This document shows, piece after piece, positions 1-12,114 of a DNA stretch of 64,000 bases. The stretch spans positions 124,001-188,000 of the forward strand of contig NTMA01000024.1 in NCBI GenBank assembly GCA_002917075.1, given 5' to 3'. Below the pieces are notes generated by a model. That model saw only the letters and a program-made list of their open reading frames with translations. It had not been told where the DNA came from and did no database searches. Made by a program: the position numbers and the translations under genes. This DNA comes from Hawksworthiomyces lignivorus (taxonomy: Eukaryota; Ascomycota; Sordariomycetes; Ophiostomatales; Ophiostomataceae). How positions within the stretch are numbered: position 1 is the first letter of the stretch; each line of letters starts with the position of its first letter.

Positions 1-1418
1 GTGATTGTTTTTAAGCGTGTTTGCTTGCGAGCTGTCGGCAGACTCTGCGCAAAAGGTCATGTGAGGTTATGGGTTGCTCATGGTAGAATGCCTTGCTCGT
101 ATCAAGCTCTCTCTGGGAAGAAGGCTGTGACTCTGATTCGTCGCATCTACGATATGCACGCTCTCCAAATAAGAGCGATATGGAGAATTTTACAATCTGC
201 AGCTAAAGGATGGCCAGTGGCAATACGAAACAGACCAAAACATAGACGAGGCTTCTCGCAGGCAGAGAGGCAGCGAGGCAACAAGTAGCTCTCTTGGCAA
301 TACGTGCTTCTGATTGGCCATCTGCGTTCACCAGCGAATCAGCGCGTAGAATTGGGCAGCAACCCACTGCTGCCTGAGGTGTTTAGTGCGCCTACGGCCA
401 GGTCCTTGCTGCTCTCCAGCCTCTACGACTAGTCGTATTACTTACTACAGCCACGCGAACAAGACGCTTCCTGGCCTATTGTTTTCTTTTTATTGTGGTC
501 CTCTCCGTGCCTTCCTGCACCTCCGTCCACCGTCCCCCTTCTCTTTTCGCGCGCCAGCCCGCCACGTATTTCCCTCTCGCTCTCTGTCTTCCCTGGCTCC
601 GCCCAATAATTTTTTTCCACAGCCCACACTCGTTCCCCCAAAACCTCCGCAGCTAAAACGACACCTCTATCCTTCCCCTAACTAATCCTCAACTTTTCCT
701 TACCTATATGCTTTTCTCATTTTTTTTTTTTTCTCATCTCCCTTCCTTCTGTCCCGTGAAGGGAGCTATTTAGTCTCTCTCTTTTCTTCTCCTGGAGCTC
801 TCATCACCTTCCTTTTGACTTCTGCTCGCTCTCTGTTCTTATTCATCTAATTTCCTTTGCGGGTTTTCCGTTGTTTCTTTGTTAACCTTTTGTAATGCTT
901 TGACACCTCATTCCCTTTTTCTTGATTTCGTTTTGTTGCCGTCCGATCACGAAGAGTCGCGTCTTCACTTTTTTTTTAGCCCCCCCTCCCCCTAAAAAAA
1001 ACAACACAATCATACTGCCAAAAGAACGCCTCAGAAACGTCTTTACGTTGGCTTTCCAACTCAACTTTCTCTCAGTCATTTCAGACAATTCTCTGTACTT
1101 CTCGCGATCGTGATACTCCTCGACGACGCGCCGTACCTAGCAGCGGAGCTTTTGTCCTTGTCTTCAAGGGGCTCTGCCAGCTTCAACTATCAACAACAAC
1201 ACAAGCAACGCATTCCCTTTTAACATCAAAAATCAGGAACGGAAAGAGAGGATAAAGCCAGATCGAGGGAAACGCACGCCCCATCGCGAAACGTCTATCC
1301 GATCGACGTCGCAGGTGGCGAACGAAGAATCCCAGCATTAGGTTCTCATCTACGCGACGTAGACCTTTTGACCCATATCTGATCGCTATAAGCATCCTAT
1401 TTTGACATCACCGACGCC
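1..1418. promoter_or_regulatory. Upstream region of the NUP98-NUP96 gene
   Basis: No convincing coding region. From about 470 to 860 the + strand is strongly pyrimidine-rich, with a run of 13 T at 720-732, as is usual just upstream of transcription starts in filamentous ascomycetes. It is therefore the likely core promoter and leader of the nucleoporin gene starting at 1419. The first 290 bases are open in one frame from a GTG, but the translation has no recognisable domain. Confidence 0.5.
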
Positions 1419-4400
1419 ATGTCGTTCGGTTCTGGCGGTTTTGGTGGCTTCGGCCAGCAGAACCAGACGAGCGGATTCGGCGGCTTTGGCTCAAATACCA
1501 ATACGACCAACACTGGAGGTACGTAAGGAACCAACATGCCTTATTCCAGCTTTTATTTGTTTTATTGCTTTTTTTTCTTGTCTACTGTTGCTTTTTCCGT
1601 TGCGTTTGTTTTGCCTCTAGCATTGTTTTATACTCTCACTATACGCTGCTTGTGCTTGCATCAATGAATATGTCTTCTCGAATTCGCTGGCCTCATGGCA
1701 AGGACCCTGCTAGGAGGACGGGAAACGAGAAGAGCTCTCCCGTCTCTGCTGCGAGCTTTTGTCCCAGCCGAATCTCTTGCACAATGTACACCCCCAGCTC
1801 TCCTGGACACAACAGGACTAATGAGATATTCTTTCTTGATCGTCGTTTTCAGGCTTTGGCACCAATACGAATGCCTTTGGCAGCAATCAGAATACCGGCA
1901 CTAGTCTCTTTGGCAATACTGGAGGCAGTGGTTTCGGATCATCAACTGGTATGATTTCGGCGCATTTTCTTCGCCTCTGATTAGTCTTACGTTCCGTTCC
2001 GTGCTCGCCATACTCCTAGTGTCTTGTCTCTTTTTTGCGTGCTTTTCGCGTTTCATACCTTCGGAGGCTGCTCTAGCACTTGCCTTGCGCTTAGTACTGA
2101 CTGATTCTTTAATATAGGTGGCTTTGGGTCAGGTGGTACCGGCGCCTTCGGTGCGAAGCCCGCATTCGGAGCTACGACAACCGCAGGTGGCGGCCTATTC
2201 GGATCCACAACAGCAACAGCCGGCGGCTCCGGTTTTGGTACCGGAGGTGCTTTCGGAAGCACAACAAATACTTCGACCTCTTCCCCGTTTGGCGGTGGCG
2301 GTACCTCATTATTTGGCAGTGCAAACAAACCTGCTTTCGGCTCTGGAACAACTACTGGTGGCCTCTTTGGCAGCTCAAACACGAACACGACTTCAACGTT
2401 TGGCAACACCACGGGCGGATTTGGCGCCACGGCGAACCCGGGAATAGGTACCGGTGTTGGAGACCCGCCTGGAACAGCGCTGACCCCCTATCAGCCTTAT
2501 GTGGAGAAAGAGGCTGCAACCAACCAGACAAACAGCTTTCAGAACATCGCGTTTATGGAACCGTACAAGAAGTGGTCGCCCGAAGAGCTCCGCCTTGCTG
2601 ATTACAACCAGGGTCGCCGGTATGGCAACTCCACTGGTACTGGTGCTTTTGGTGTGGGCTCCAACTTTGGTGGTTTCGGTGCAAACAACACCTCTACGAC
2701 AACCACTGGCACAACTGGCGGCCTGTTTGGTAGCAACACAGCAACTGGCGGCTTTGGGACGCAGACAAACACAACGGGCGGGTTCGGCGCAGGTAGTACT
2801 GGCGGTGGTCTGTTCGGTGCCAAGCCAGCTACTACTGGTGGCCTCTTTGGCAATACCACAACTAATCAGCCAGCACAGTCTGGCGGCTTATTTGGTAGCT
2901 CCACGGGCGGGTTTGGTTCTACAAATACAGGGGGCAGTTTCGGTACCACTACAGGCACGAACACCGGTTCCCTTTTTGGTAGCACGGCAACTCAGAACAA
3001 ACCGGCCGGCGGGTTTGGATTTGGCTCTGGAACCCAAACTACGGGTGCGTTCAGCAGTACAGGAACTGGCAACACATTTGGTTCGACAACTGGTACGAAC
3101 ACGGGTGGCGGCCTCTTCGGCAGTGGCACAGGAAATACTGCCACACCCACTGGAGGTGGCCTTTTTGGCTCGGGCACACAGACAGGCTCGACGACAGGCG
3201 GGTTTGGTTCGACAACGGGCGGTGCATTCGGCGCCCAGAACCAGACAGGCGGTGGTCTTTTTGGTCAGGCGAAACCTGCTACTGGCGGCTTATTTGGAAC
3301 GGCAACAAACACTGCTGGCACAGGCACTACTGGAGGGGGGCTATTTGGCTCAACGGGCACGACAACCACACCTTTTGGTGCTAGTAATACAACCCAGCAA
3401 ACCGGTGGATTATTTGGTCAAAAGCCGGCTACTACCACCACCGGAGGCAATCTTTTCGGCTCTAGCCTAGGCCAGCCTGCAGCCGCCACAGCAACAGGGG
3501 GCAGTCTCTTTGGCGGTCTTGGCCAGAATGCTCAGAATCAGCAGCAGCCCCAGCAGGGATCTTTGTTCGGAAGCACCTTGGGCCAATCTCAGCAGAAACC
3601 CTCACTGTTTGGCACCACGACTCCGGTCGCAACTGGCAGTCTCTTTGGCGGCCAGCCCAATACCCAGCAGCAGACCGGAAGCCTGTTTGGCCAAAACACA
3701 ACAGCAGCAGCGCAGCCTCAGGCTACCGGACTGGGGGGTTCCTTATTTGGAAACTCTCAGCAAGGAGCTGGCGCTCAAGGAGTCGCCCAGGGCTTGACCA
3801 CTAGCATCAGCGATACTGGTGCCTATGGCGCTCCATCCCTGTTCCAGAGTCTAGCTGCACAGGAGATCCATAATCCGGGACCGCTGGCTACACCCCTATC
3901 TGTGAACAAGACTAAGACTTCTAGAAGAAGCTCAATCCTGCCTCTTTACAAGATGAACCCAGGGTCGGCGTCCAAGTTCGCTACGCCTCAGAAACGTGGC
4001 TATGGATTCTCCTACAGCACATTCGGCACGCCAAACAGCGTTTCCAGCACTGCCAGTACGCCTGGCAGTCTCAACCAGAGCCTTCTGGTTGGCAGTGTTG
4101 GTCGAGGACTCACGAAGAGCATTTCGTCGAGCAACCTGCGCCGGACCTACAACCCAGAGGATAGCATCCTCCTCCCTGGTGCATTTTCGTCCAATGCTGG
4201 CCCTCGCTTCTATGGTAGCACTGGCGGTAGCAAAAAACTTGTCATCAACAGGGACATGCGCTCGGATCTATTCTCAACGCCTAGCAAGATCCGGGATGCA
4301 AACAATGGCGAACCGACTTTGGACAACGGTAGTTCCCGCAAGTTGACCAAGCGAGTGAGCTTCGACACCACGATTGCCAAGGACGCCGTCCCCGAGGGTG

Positions 4401-7400
4401 CAAATGGAAGTGTGTCTACCCCTGGCAGCAGCGAAACTGATATGGGATACTTGCGCCCACAGGTCCGCGGTGCAAATGGTACCAACGGCACGCCGGGCGC
4501 CAACGCAAATGGAAGCAGCAACTCTCTAGTCGTCGCCGCCTCGCCGTCTACTGAACCAGAGATGGAGCAGGTCACAGGGAAGGAGCTTGCAATTGTGCAC
4601 GAGGAAGACGGCGCTCCCGCCAGAGCACGTTGCATTCCTGACAACTACAAAATCAACAGCAAAGAACTAGGCGCCTATTGGATGTCACCGTCGAAAGAGG
4701 AAATCGAGCAGATGAACCGTGTTCAACGGCAGCAAGTCGCAAATTTCACTGTGGGCCGAGACAACGTTGGCCAAGTTCGGTTCCGTGTCCCAGTTGATCT
4801 CACGAAGATCAATCTCGACTCTATCATGGATGGTATTGTGACGCTGATCATCCGCTCAGCCACGGTCTATCCAGATGTGAACACGAAGCCGCCCGTTGGA
4901 CAGGGTCTCAATGTACCTGCTGAGATCCTTCTTCTTCATACATGCCCTCGCAGTGGACCTGACGTTGGCCCTGCTAAGATGAAGAAACACGTCCAGCGTC
5001 TGAAGAACATCCCAGACACAGCTTTTGTCAGCTATGACGAGAAGACTGCTGCGTGGGTCTTCCGTGTGGAGCACTTTACAACCTACGGGCTTGACGAGGA
5101 CGATGATGATGAGACGGATGCAGAGACGACTAGCATGTCGGCTGCTGCGGCCACTCAGAGCGTTGCACCAGTCCACGCAGAACAGCTAGACGACGATACT
5201 TTTGATTTCCGTCGGCGTAAGCATGCATCTGTGCCTGGCGCTTTTGATAACAGCCATGATATCCTGGACGATGACGACGTGACTCCGAACCAGTCTTTTT
5301 TATCTAATCGCTCCGCGGAAATGAGTTCCTTCGCCGTTGCTCCCATCGAGCCGATGGACTACGACGAAGATATGGAACAAGATGAGGGTGGCGACCTGAT
5401 CGGGAACGAGGGCGAGGCTCCTTTTTCTCTACAGCGCCACTCTGCCGCGGAGCTAGACAACAACAGCCTCGAAGATACTTCACCTTACCCGGCACTGCCA
5501 CCAGTAGTTGAAGAGACACCTGCAGGTATCATGCGTGCCCGCCTTCGTGCCATAAAGGAATCCACAACACCACTCAAAATTCAGGTCGCAGATGGTGATA
5601 ATTGGATGGAGATGCTGCAGAAGACGGTGAGCCCTCAGAAGCGCGATCGGGTGGCCCTTAAAGCGCAAAGCGAATTGGGCGCGACCGGTGATGCTTTTAA
5701 AAAGAGCACGGCCAAATTCGACAAGACAGCGACACTGCGAGGCCGTGCTGCACCAGAAACCCGTGGATTTGCAACCAGCATCGACCTTATGAACTCGCTT
5801 TTTGAGAAGGCTAAGGCTCCTGCTCCTCAAGCGCCAGAGACCATCGCTACGGCCAAGGGATTTGTGAAGGTCGGTGGTGTTCTCCTTGTGCAATAAACAT
5901 TTTCCTCTCCATTCCTTTCTCTTGACAAAATTTCTTCACTGGTGCTTTTCAACCCCTGGCTGTGAATTCTAACATTTTACCCTGCATTCTCAATTTGATT
6001 TTAACATTCGACCTGAGTTGGGACTTGCTTTTGTCTACGGCTGTTTCCTGGCTCTTTTATATTTCTGATTTCCACACGTGCAAATTTTTGTGTACCTACG
6101 AAAAGCAACATATGCCTTATGTTCCCCCAGTTCATCTGCCTAATATACAATAAAAACAAAACAAAACAACAAGCGCCCCGAGAATTTTTGCTAAGATTAA
6201 AATGTTATCTGTTCTTTTAGTGGCCCTACAAGAGACAAAACAAACCCGTCGACGAGGATGAAGCCAACATGGACCCGACGGAACGAGCTTTCCACGACTG
6301 TATGAAACCAGCTTGGTCCACTGACGGAGCGTGCATTGTTGCCGATGTGAATAGCCAAGACGACGACGGCTTCGAGCCTGCTCTCAAGCGCATTCGAGTT
6401 TTTGACTCTGTTGAAGTAGCATTGGCTGATGTATGTCCTTGAAAACCCTAACAAAATATCTCCCAAAAAAATTATAAAAATTATCTCTATAACAAAAGAA
6501 AAAAGAAAAAACGAAAAAAAATACAAAACTAATTACAGCTGAAGGATCCCCTTGAAAATATTTCCGAGCACAAAGAATTAGTTGACGTTAGTGTTGTGGA
6601 CAATGTGCCCACCGCGTCAACCAGCCGTATTCCTCGAATTAAGACTTTTGCAGGCTTTTGCGAACAAGCAAATAAGCGAAGAGCGGCAACTGCAAGCCTG
6701 CTTTCGCAGCAATTCGGTGCTTACGAGCAGTCTGTATGGGAATTAGCCAGTGTCCTTTTTGACCCCGTCGAGGCCCAGTCTTCGGACCCAGAAGAAAGGA
6801 CCCGATTGCGGCGAGAGAACCTTTGCCAATTCTGGGCACAACTCGTGCAAGATTCATTTTCAGCCCAGTCTCTTGAGCTGGCACGGACGCCAGAGGAAAA
6901 AGCTGTTTCCTACCTTGCTTGCCGCAAGGTTCCAGAAGCCTGCCGTGCTCTCGTTGACAATAAAAACTTCAAAGCTGCCACGTTAGTGTCACTCATCGGC
7001 ACAAGCGACGCTTTCAAGAAAGATATGCGTGAACAACTCGATGATTGGCAGCAAGGTGATGTCCTGGCAGAGTTCAGCATCCCTTTACGAGCCATCTATT
7101 CGCTTTTGGCAGGAAGTGTTGCTGTTTGTGAGGGCAAAAAAGGAGCAGGTGTTGAAAACCGCGTAGACTCCGTCATTTTATCTAACTGGTTTGGCCTAGA
7201 CTGGAGACAAGCCTTCGGCTTGCGTCTCTGGTATGGCATTGCCGCTGGCGAAGGTATTGAAACCGCGGTGTCAAAGTACGTGGAAGACCTGGAACAGGGA
7301 AAGGTTCCAGCACCACGGCCATGGTATCTAGAGCAACGGGAAGTGCGTATATTCTGGGCTGACCCACAGCGCAATTCCCGGGAGGACCTTATGTTTGGTC

Positions 7401-8501
7401 TCCTGAAAGTGGCAGCCGGGTTGGCTCGCCTGGAAGACGTGCTGGAGCCAGAAAATTCGCAGCCGTCCCCCTTCCGTTTCCGGCTTTCCTGGCAGATCAA
7501 CCAGGTCTTGGCTGCTGTAAAGGATATCAAGCCGCCAGCCAAATTGCCTACAGATAAAGCTGACGCCCTAACAACATCTTACGCATCTGAGGTGTTATAT
7601 CAAAAGGGGAAACATGATGACGAGGGGGACAGCGCATGGATTCATGCCATTTGGGTATTGCTTCATCTTTCAGACCGCTCGGTACGAACTCATGCCATAC
7701 AAGATGTTCTTGGTCGCCACACTGGATCTCTCTTTCGCAACGCGAACACGAAGCCCAACCTGTACGAGCGCTTGGTGGATGATCTCAAGCTTCCTTCACA
7801 GTGGGTGTGGCAGGCAGCAGCATTATACTGGCGCAACGAGCAGAGACAACCTGTGCTGGAAGCAGAATGCTTACTACGGGCATCTGCCTACGCTGAAGCG
7901 CACCGCATCTTTGTCAAAGAGCTGGCACCAAAGGCCATCGTCGAGCGCAACTACACTGATATCGCCGAGATGCTAGAAAAACTACAACCTCACCGCCGCG
8001 AGATCGCGGACTGGGCGCTGGGCGGTGAAGTGTACAGCCGCTTCCTGGACCTCTTGACATTGCAACGTGGCGGAAATCTGAACACTGCTGCAGCTGGAAG
8101 TGGCGGAGGTGGAGCTGCTACGAGGACCAGAGGCCGGCAACAACAAGCTCGAGATGAGGCAGAGCAGGTATCCACTCAGCTCATAGGGACGGTGGAAGCC
8201 CTTGTTTCAAGTCTTCCAGCTATGTACGACAGCGCCGGCGACGCTTTGCCAACAGAAGCTGCGGTTATCACAGAAATGGCTGATGTGGTTGCCAAAGAGA
8301 CGATGGCACTCGCCAACAAGGGCCGCGTAAGTTCACTATTTCCTGGATTAAACTGCAGTATCTTTCATGCTAACTCTCCTTTTTCTATCTTAGATGGACC
8401 TAAGCAAGATATCACGGCTGCCCTTGACTGAAGACCGCCGTCTTCGGTACTCAACTGACCTAGCGTTTGCTTACTACCGCGAAGTAATGAGTGCCCATTA
8501 A
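1419..8501 (+). CDS. NUP98-96 (NUP145): Nucleoporin NUP98-NUP96 precursor (Nup145-type), 2,015 aa
   Basis: Scaffold and FG-repeat nucleoporin precursor of the nuclear pore. Exons: 1419-1518, 1853-1948, 2118-5863, 6221-6430, 6539-8326, 8394-8501; phases close and give 2,015 residues. The N-terminal half is GLFG/FG repeats interrupted by a GLEBS-like segment around 2500-2630 (contains EELRLADY), the Gle2/Rae1-binding motif. The autoproteolytic domain ends at HFTTYG, so cleavage is expected between Phe1052 and Thr1053 (5077/5078), releasing Nup98-like and Nup96-like proteins. The second half starts with an acidic linker, then WPYKRQ and the alpha-helical Nup96 domain that joins the Y-complex. 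The fourth intron contains an in-frame TAA at 5894-5896, which can make the locus look like two genes. Its donor could be 5864 or 5870, giving KGF or KGFVK before WPYKR. The last intron has a clean TGCTAAC branch site. Confidence 0.93.
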
Positions 8502-9361
8502 GGAATCAAAAGCTTCCGAAGATGGTAAAGGTCAGGCCCTGGCGAGGCCGAACCAAGAATTGCTTACACTTCTAAATACTTGTACTAGTGGAAAATGGAG
8601 AAGGAACTATATATCGTAAATATGTATAAGAACAGGAAAATCAAAGCAAGGAGGATGGGACAAGCATCGAAAGCACGACGAAAAGATCCGTTCTATTCGA
8701 TCTTTTCTAGCGGCTGCGGGTATTAGGCGAGTCTAGTGTTGCAGCCCTGTTAGAAGGAGCAGTTCACCGAGAGAGGTCAAGTGTGTTGGTGTTGGTGTGT
8801 ACGATTGTCATAAGCGCTTTCATGTAGATAGATAAATCAAAAGGTAATAAGACTGGAAAGGACAGGAAAACACGAAATCTGGAACAAAAAAAAAGAAATC
8901 TATATTTTCAAGCAATTATTGCTTTGCAAGTTGTGGAAAAGGCAAGGCCTAAAACGAATTGCAAAAAAGACGATACAAAAACAAGATAGCAATGCAGATA
9001 AAGCCAATACAATACTAAATTAGTATCTGCCTCATTGAATTTTCTTTTCTCTCGTGGCCTTTAATTCTACCCCTGCCTCAATTCATAGAACTTCCTGAAT
9101 TCTCCCATTCGGAGCCACTTGTATTTTGATAACTGTTATACACTGCGTACGTCTTGAGGATAGGGTGTCGGTGCGATACGACTGAAAAAAAATCAAAGCT
9201 GAGCCAGGAGCTGTCGTGCTGGTAGATTCGGGCGAACGACCGACAGCAAGTGGAAAGATTGAGCACCAGCTGGAACAACGGGATCTGATAATTATTTTTT
9301 TTTTGTTTTGTGTTTTCGAGCTTGCCTTTTGCTTTCCGAAGAAGCTGCATCTAAGCCGCCC
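8502..9361. other. Intergenic region between convergent NUP98-96 and PEX11
   Basis: Presumed 3' UTR and terminator space for both genes. It is A/T-rich with several A-runs, for example around 8886-8895. No open frame with a recognisable domain, and no RNA gene seen. Confidence 0.6.
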
Positions 9362-10093
9362 TTACGCCGTCTTCTTCCATTGGTTGTATATGCCGACGAT
9401 GCCGCTGACGGTGCCGGCCAGGCCGACGACGCCGTCGTCGAAGCTGGTCCAGCCGAGGGTGGACGTGGTGTTGGTCAGGTCGCAGACGTCGCAGAGCAGC
9501 TGCAGGTGGCTGGCGGTGCGCTCGCGGGCGATGCGCTTGCTCTCGACGACGCCCTCGCCGTCCTTGCGGTCGACGCGGGCCTCGCGGGCCTGCAGGCGGC
9601 GCAGGGTGTAGAGCTGGGCGACGACGGAGAAGATGAGGCCCATGGTCCAGAGGCGGACGGACTCGCGCTTGATGCGCGTGGCGGCGTTGCGGTTGGCCAG
9701 CTTGCGCACGCCCAGGGTCTCGGGCAGCAGCACCAGCTCCAGGGTAAGGTAGCCGGCGTAGCTCAGCTGGCGGCCGACGGTGGCGTAGCGCAGCAGCGGC
9801 GAGCCGACGACGGCGGTGGCCAGCTTTGGGTCCTGGGACGCGGCGACGGCCGACTTGAGGTGCTCGACGTTCTTGCCGGCCTGCAGCAGCTTGCGGGCCT
9901 TGCCCAGAATGGTCTTGAGGGCATTCCAGGGCGCGACTTCGGCAGACGTGGCGTTGGTCCGCAGGCGGTACCAGGCGTAGAAGCGGGCAAAGTACTGGAT
10001 GGTGCGCAGGAGCTTGTCGCGGCCGACAGTCGTGGCGGCAAAGCGCAGATAGTGCGCCACCGTTGGGTGGAAGACAAGCGCGTCGACGACCAT
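9362..10093 (-). CDS. PEX11: Peroxisomal membrane division protein PEX11, 243 aa
   Basis: Membrane-elongating factor that drives peroxisome proliferation and division, usually induced during growth on fatty acids. The start is placed at the ATG beginning MVVDALVFHP. The frame stays open 59 codons further upstream, but that part is a Ser/Leu-rich translation of promoter sequence, while the PEX11 family begins at MVVDAL. The conserved stretch with GRDKLLRTIQYFARFYAWY forms the N-terminal amphipathic region. Hydrophobic segments follow around residues 150-185, with a C-terminal one near the end (GLAGTVSGIVGIY). Length matches fungal PEX11 (about 235-245). Single exon. It is divergent to FBP1, an enzyme needed on the same gluconeogenic carbon sources. 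Confidence 0.93.
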   Translation of the reverse strand: MVVDALVFHPTVAHYLRFAATTVGRDKLLRTIQYFARFYAWYRLRTNATSAEVAPWNALKTILGKARKLLQAGKNVEHLKSAVAASQDPKLATAVVGSPLLRYATVGRQLSYAGYLTLELVLLPETLGVRKLANRNAATRIKRESVRLWTMGLIFSVVAQLYTLRRLQAREARVDRKDGEGVVESKRIARERTASHLQLLCDVCDLTNTTSTLGWTSFDDGVVGLAGTVSGIVGIYNQWKKTA

Positions 10094-10564
10094 CGTGAAG
10101 TGCTGAGAGATGAAAAGGATGAGGAAGAGGAGGAGGTTGGAAAGCTGGTCGGAGATAGAAGGATGGGAGACTAGGAGGAGAGAGACCGTAAGAGGAGATG
10201 CAAGCCGGGCCGTTAAGGATGAGATCGACGAATTACTAGAAGAGGAGGAAACGGACGAAAAGAATTCCAAATGGATATAAGATTGAAAAAAGGACGGGTT
10301 ACAGAATCCTTTGAAAAGAATCTGGTGGAGGAATCGAGAGGTTAAATTTTTCTTTGGTTAATTTTACTCCTGGGCCACAAGTGGTGGTGCTGCGTTCGGT
10401 GGTCATTGCATCACGAGGAAAAGGAATGCACAATGGGAGAGCTGCTGCTGCTGGTATGCATGCGGTACGTGTTGCGTGCTAATGGCTTTTGGCAGTTAGA
10501 CTCGGCTGAGATCCCCCAGTCTGCGCTCTTTCCCCCTCTCTCGGTCGCCTTGGTTGAGCACATG

Positions 10565-10570
10565 CCGAGG
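10565..10570 (-). promoter_or_regulatory. Candidate FarA/FarB fatty-acid response hexamer
   Basis: CCGAGG on +, i.e. CCTCGG on -, 472 bases upstream of the PEX11 start codon. CCTCGG is the binding core of the FarA/FarB regulators of fatty-acid use known from Aspergillus. One such hexamer is expected by chance in about 2 kb when both strands are read, so this is suggestive only. Confidence 0.3.
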
Positions 10571-11119
10571 TTTGAGCGATCTGCTCCTGCCACTGCCGGC
10601 ACGACGTTAGCGATGTTTTTGCCGTGCCTGGCGTTCCTGGCCTGAAATGCTAGGCAGAGAGATATTATCGCATTATACAGAATGTGTCTATACAGTTATG
10701 AAGCAAAAGGATATATGCAGCTAAGTAGCTCTCTCGGAAAAGCACGGCCTTCTCGCCGTCTAGAACCCCTCCCCCTCTCTCGCCTCTAGGGGCCTGGCCG
10801 CCACAGCAGGTCAACTGACTTTAAATACTAAGCCGGTCACTGGGTGCAATGGCGCATTACTCCGTACTCCCGTCACAGAGAAAAAGGCCCAGCAGCACGA
10901 AACAGCTCGAGCTCTCCAGCTCCCCACTTCAAGCCTCCGGAAAGTGGCCGCAGGTCCATTGTTTTGGGCTGTGGTGCTTTTTCGCCATCTCGGTTTTTAC
11001 TACCGAGACGCTCTCCACAGCCATTTTTCCTCACACAAGCTCGGGCCAATGTGGAATTACAAACGTGCACCCGTCCCGGGAAATCTTCTTTGCCAGCAAT
11101 CAGCTTTCAGCAAAATTCC

Positions 11120-11125
11120 CCTCGG
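11120..11125 (+). promoter_or_regulatory. Candidate FarA/FarB fatty-acid response hexamer
   Basis: CCTCGG on +, about 990 bases upstream of the FBP1 start codon and 1 kb from the PEX11 start. Same caveat on chance occurrence as for the copy at 10565. Confidence 0.3.
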
Positions 11126-12114
11126 CCGGGCGCCAATGCAGCGCGCCAGGCTGCTTGCTCATGGTATTCTCTCCATTACTACAAATGCCTATCTCTCTAG
11201 TTCAATTAGATACAGCAATTGGCCTGTCAGAGCGGAGAGGGATAACCGGGGCTCCATCCATGACGCCGGGGACGCTTTACAAGTGCCTTGAATGTTGTGC
11301 ATGTCGGGCCATTGCCTGTCTCAAAAGGGACCTTTTTGGAACGAGAGTCAAATCTGCGTACAGGCAAATGAGCCATCCTCTCTTTTATATAGATAGCTGT
11401 AGTTCGACGTCTCCCGGTCGTATGAGCTCTTCTCTCTCGCTCTCTCCCTTCTTCTCCTTCCTCTCTCTCTCTCTCTGTGACAAATTGTTCCCGTGGCTAC
11501 CTCTACTTTCTCTTTCCGCTCCTCTTTGTGGTCCTCGTGACATCCGACCAGAGCGTGTTCCTCTCGCTCATTAATCACCGATCGACTCTGACAAACCATC
11601 CGCCCGCTAGCCTTTCTCCGCAGAGGAGCTAAGAGCTCATTTTCGTTTCAAACTCCACAGCCGAACAACTCCTGCTTGGTCCTGCCTGTTACGATTGTCT
11701 TAGAATCTGCTCTGGGCTGCAGCAAGATTCCAGCACACGTATAATAGGAACCCCAGGTCCCTTCTGCCCTCTGTATTCCTTTTGTCATTTCCCGTAAGTG
11801 CTTAGTTTTACATTATTTGCTGTTTGCATATAAAAGAAAAGCGGCAAGACAGCAGCTAGATCAGCTTCGAGATTCTTCCCTACCCCTTCCGCAATTACTA
11901 AAATTTACAAAGCTACGTCATTCCTACCCAGAAGGAAGACCGAAGGTCATCCCCACGACGACAACCTTTCCGCTGCAAGTGAATAAATATCACGAGCACA
12001 AGCGAAAAATCCCTTTTACTCCTGCTCGGCAGTTTGAGCACAAATCCTAGTAAACACATACCACACCCCATACTCTCCGCACTCCCTCCGCACTCCCTCC
12101 ACACACTCCACACC

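Larger units (their letters stand above)
10094..12114. promoter_or_regulatory. 2.0 kb divergent promoter region between PEX11 and FBP1
   Basis: No supported gene. CT-rich on the + strand around 11400-11530 and again before 12100, consistent with the FBP1 leader. On the PEX11 side the + strand is purine-rich around 10110-10260, i.e. CT-rich on the coding strand. It holds two copies of the FarA/FarB-type hexamer CCTCGG in opposite orientation (10565-10570 and 11120-11125). Confidence 0.5.

Noticed and set aside
1..288. 95-codon frame from GTG at the left edge
   Set aside because: No ATG at its start, no domain, no splice-supported continuation.
6596..8431. Separate gene starting at 6596 for the Nup96 part
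   Set aside because: Two upstream exons (6221-6430 and the start of the one at 6539) continue the conserved WPYKRQ linker in phase with the Nup98 exon, so it is one precursor gene.
10094..10270. 59-residue N-terminal extension of PEX11
   Set aside because: Ser/Leu-rich translation of a CT-rich leader; the family starts at MVVDAL and no transit signal is needed.
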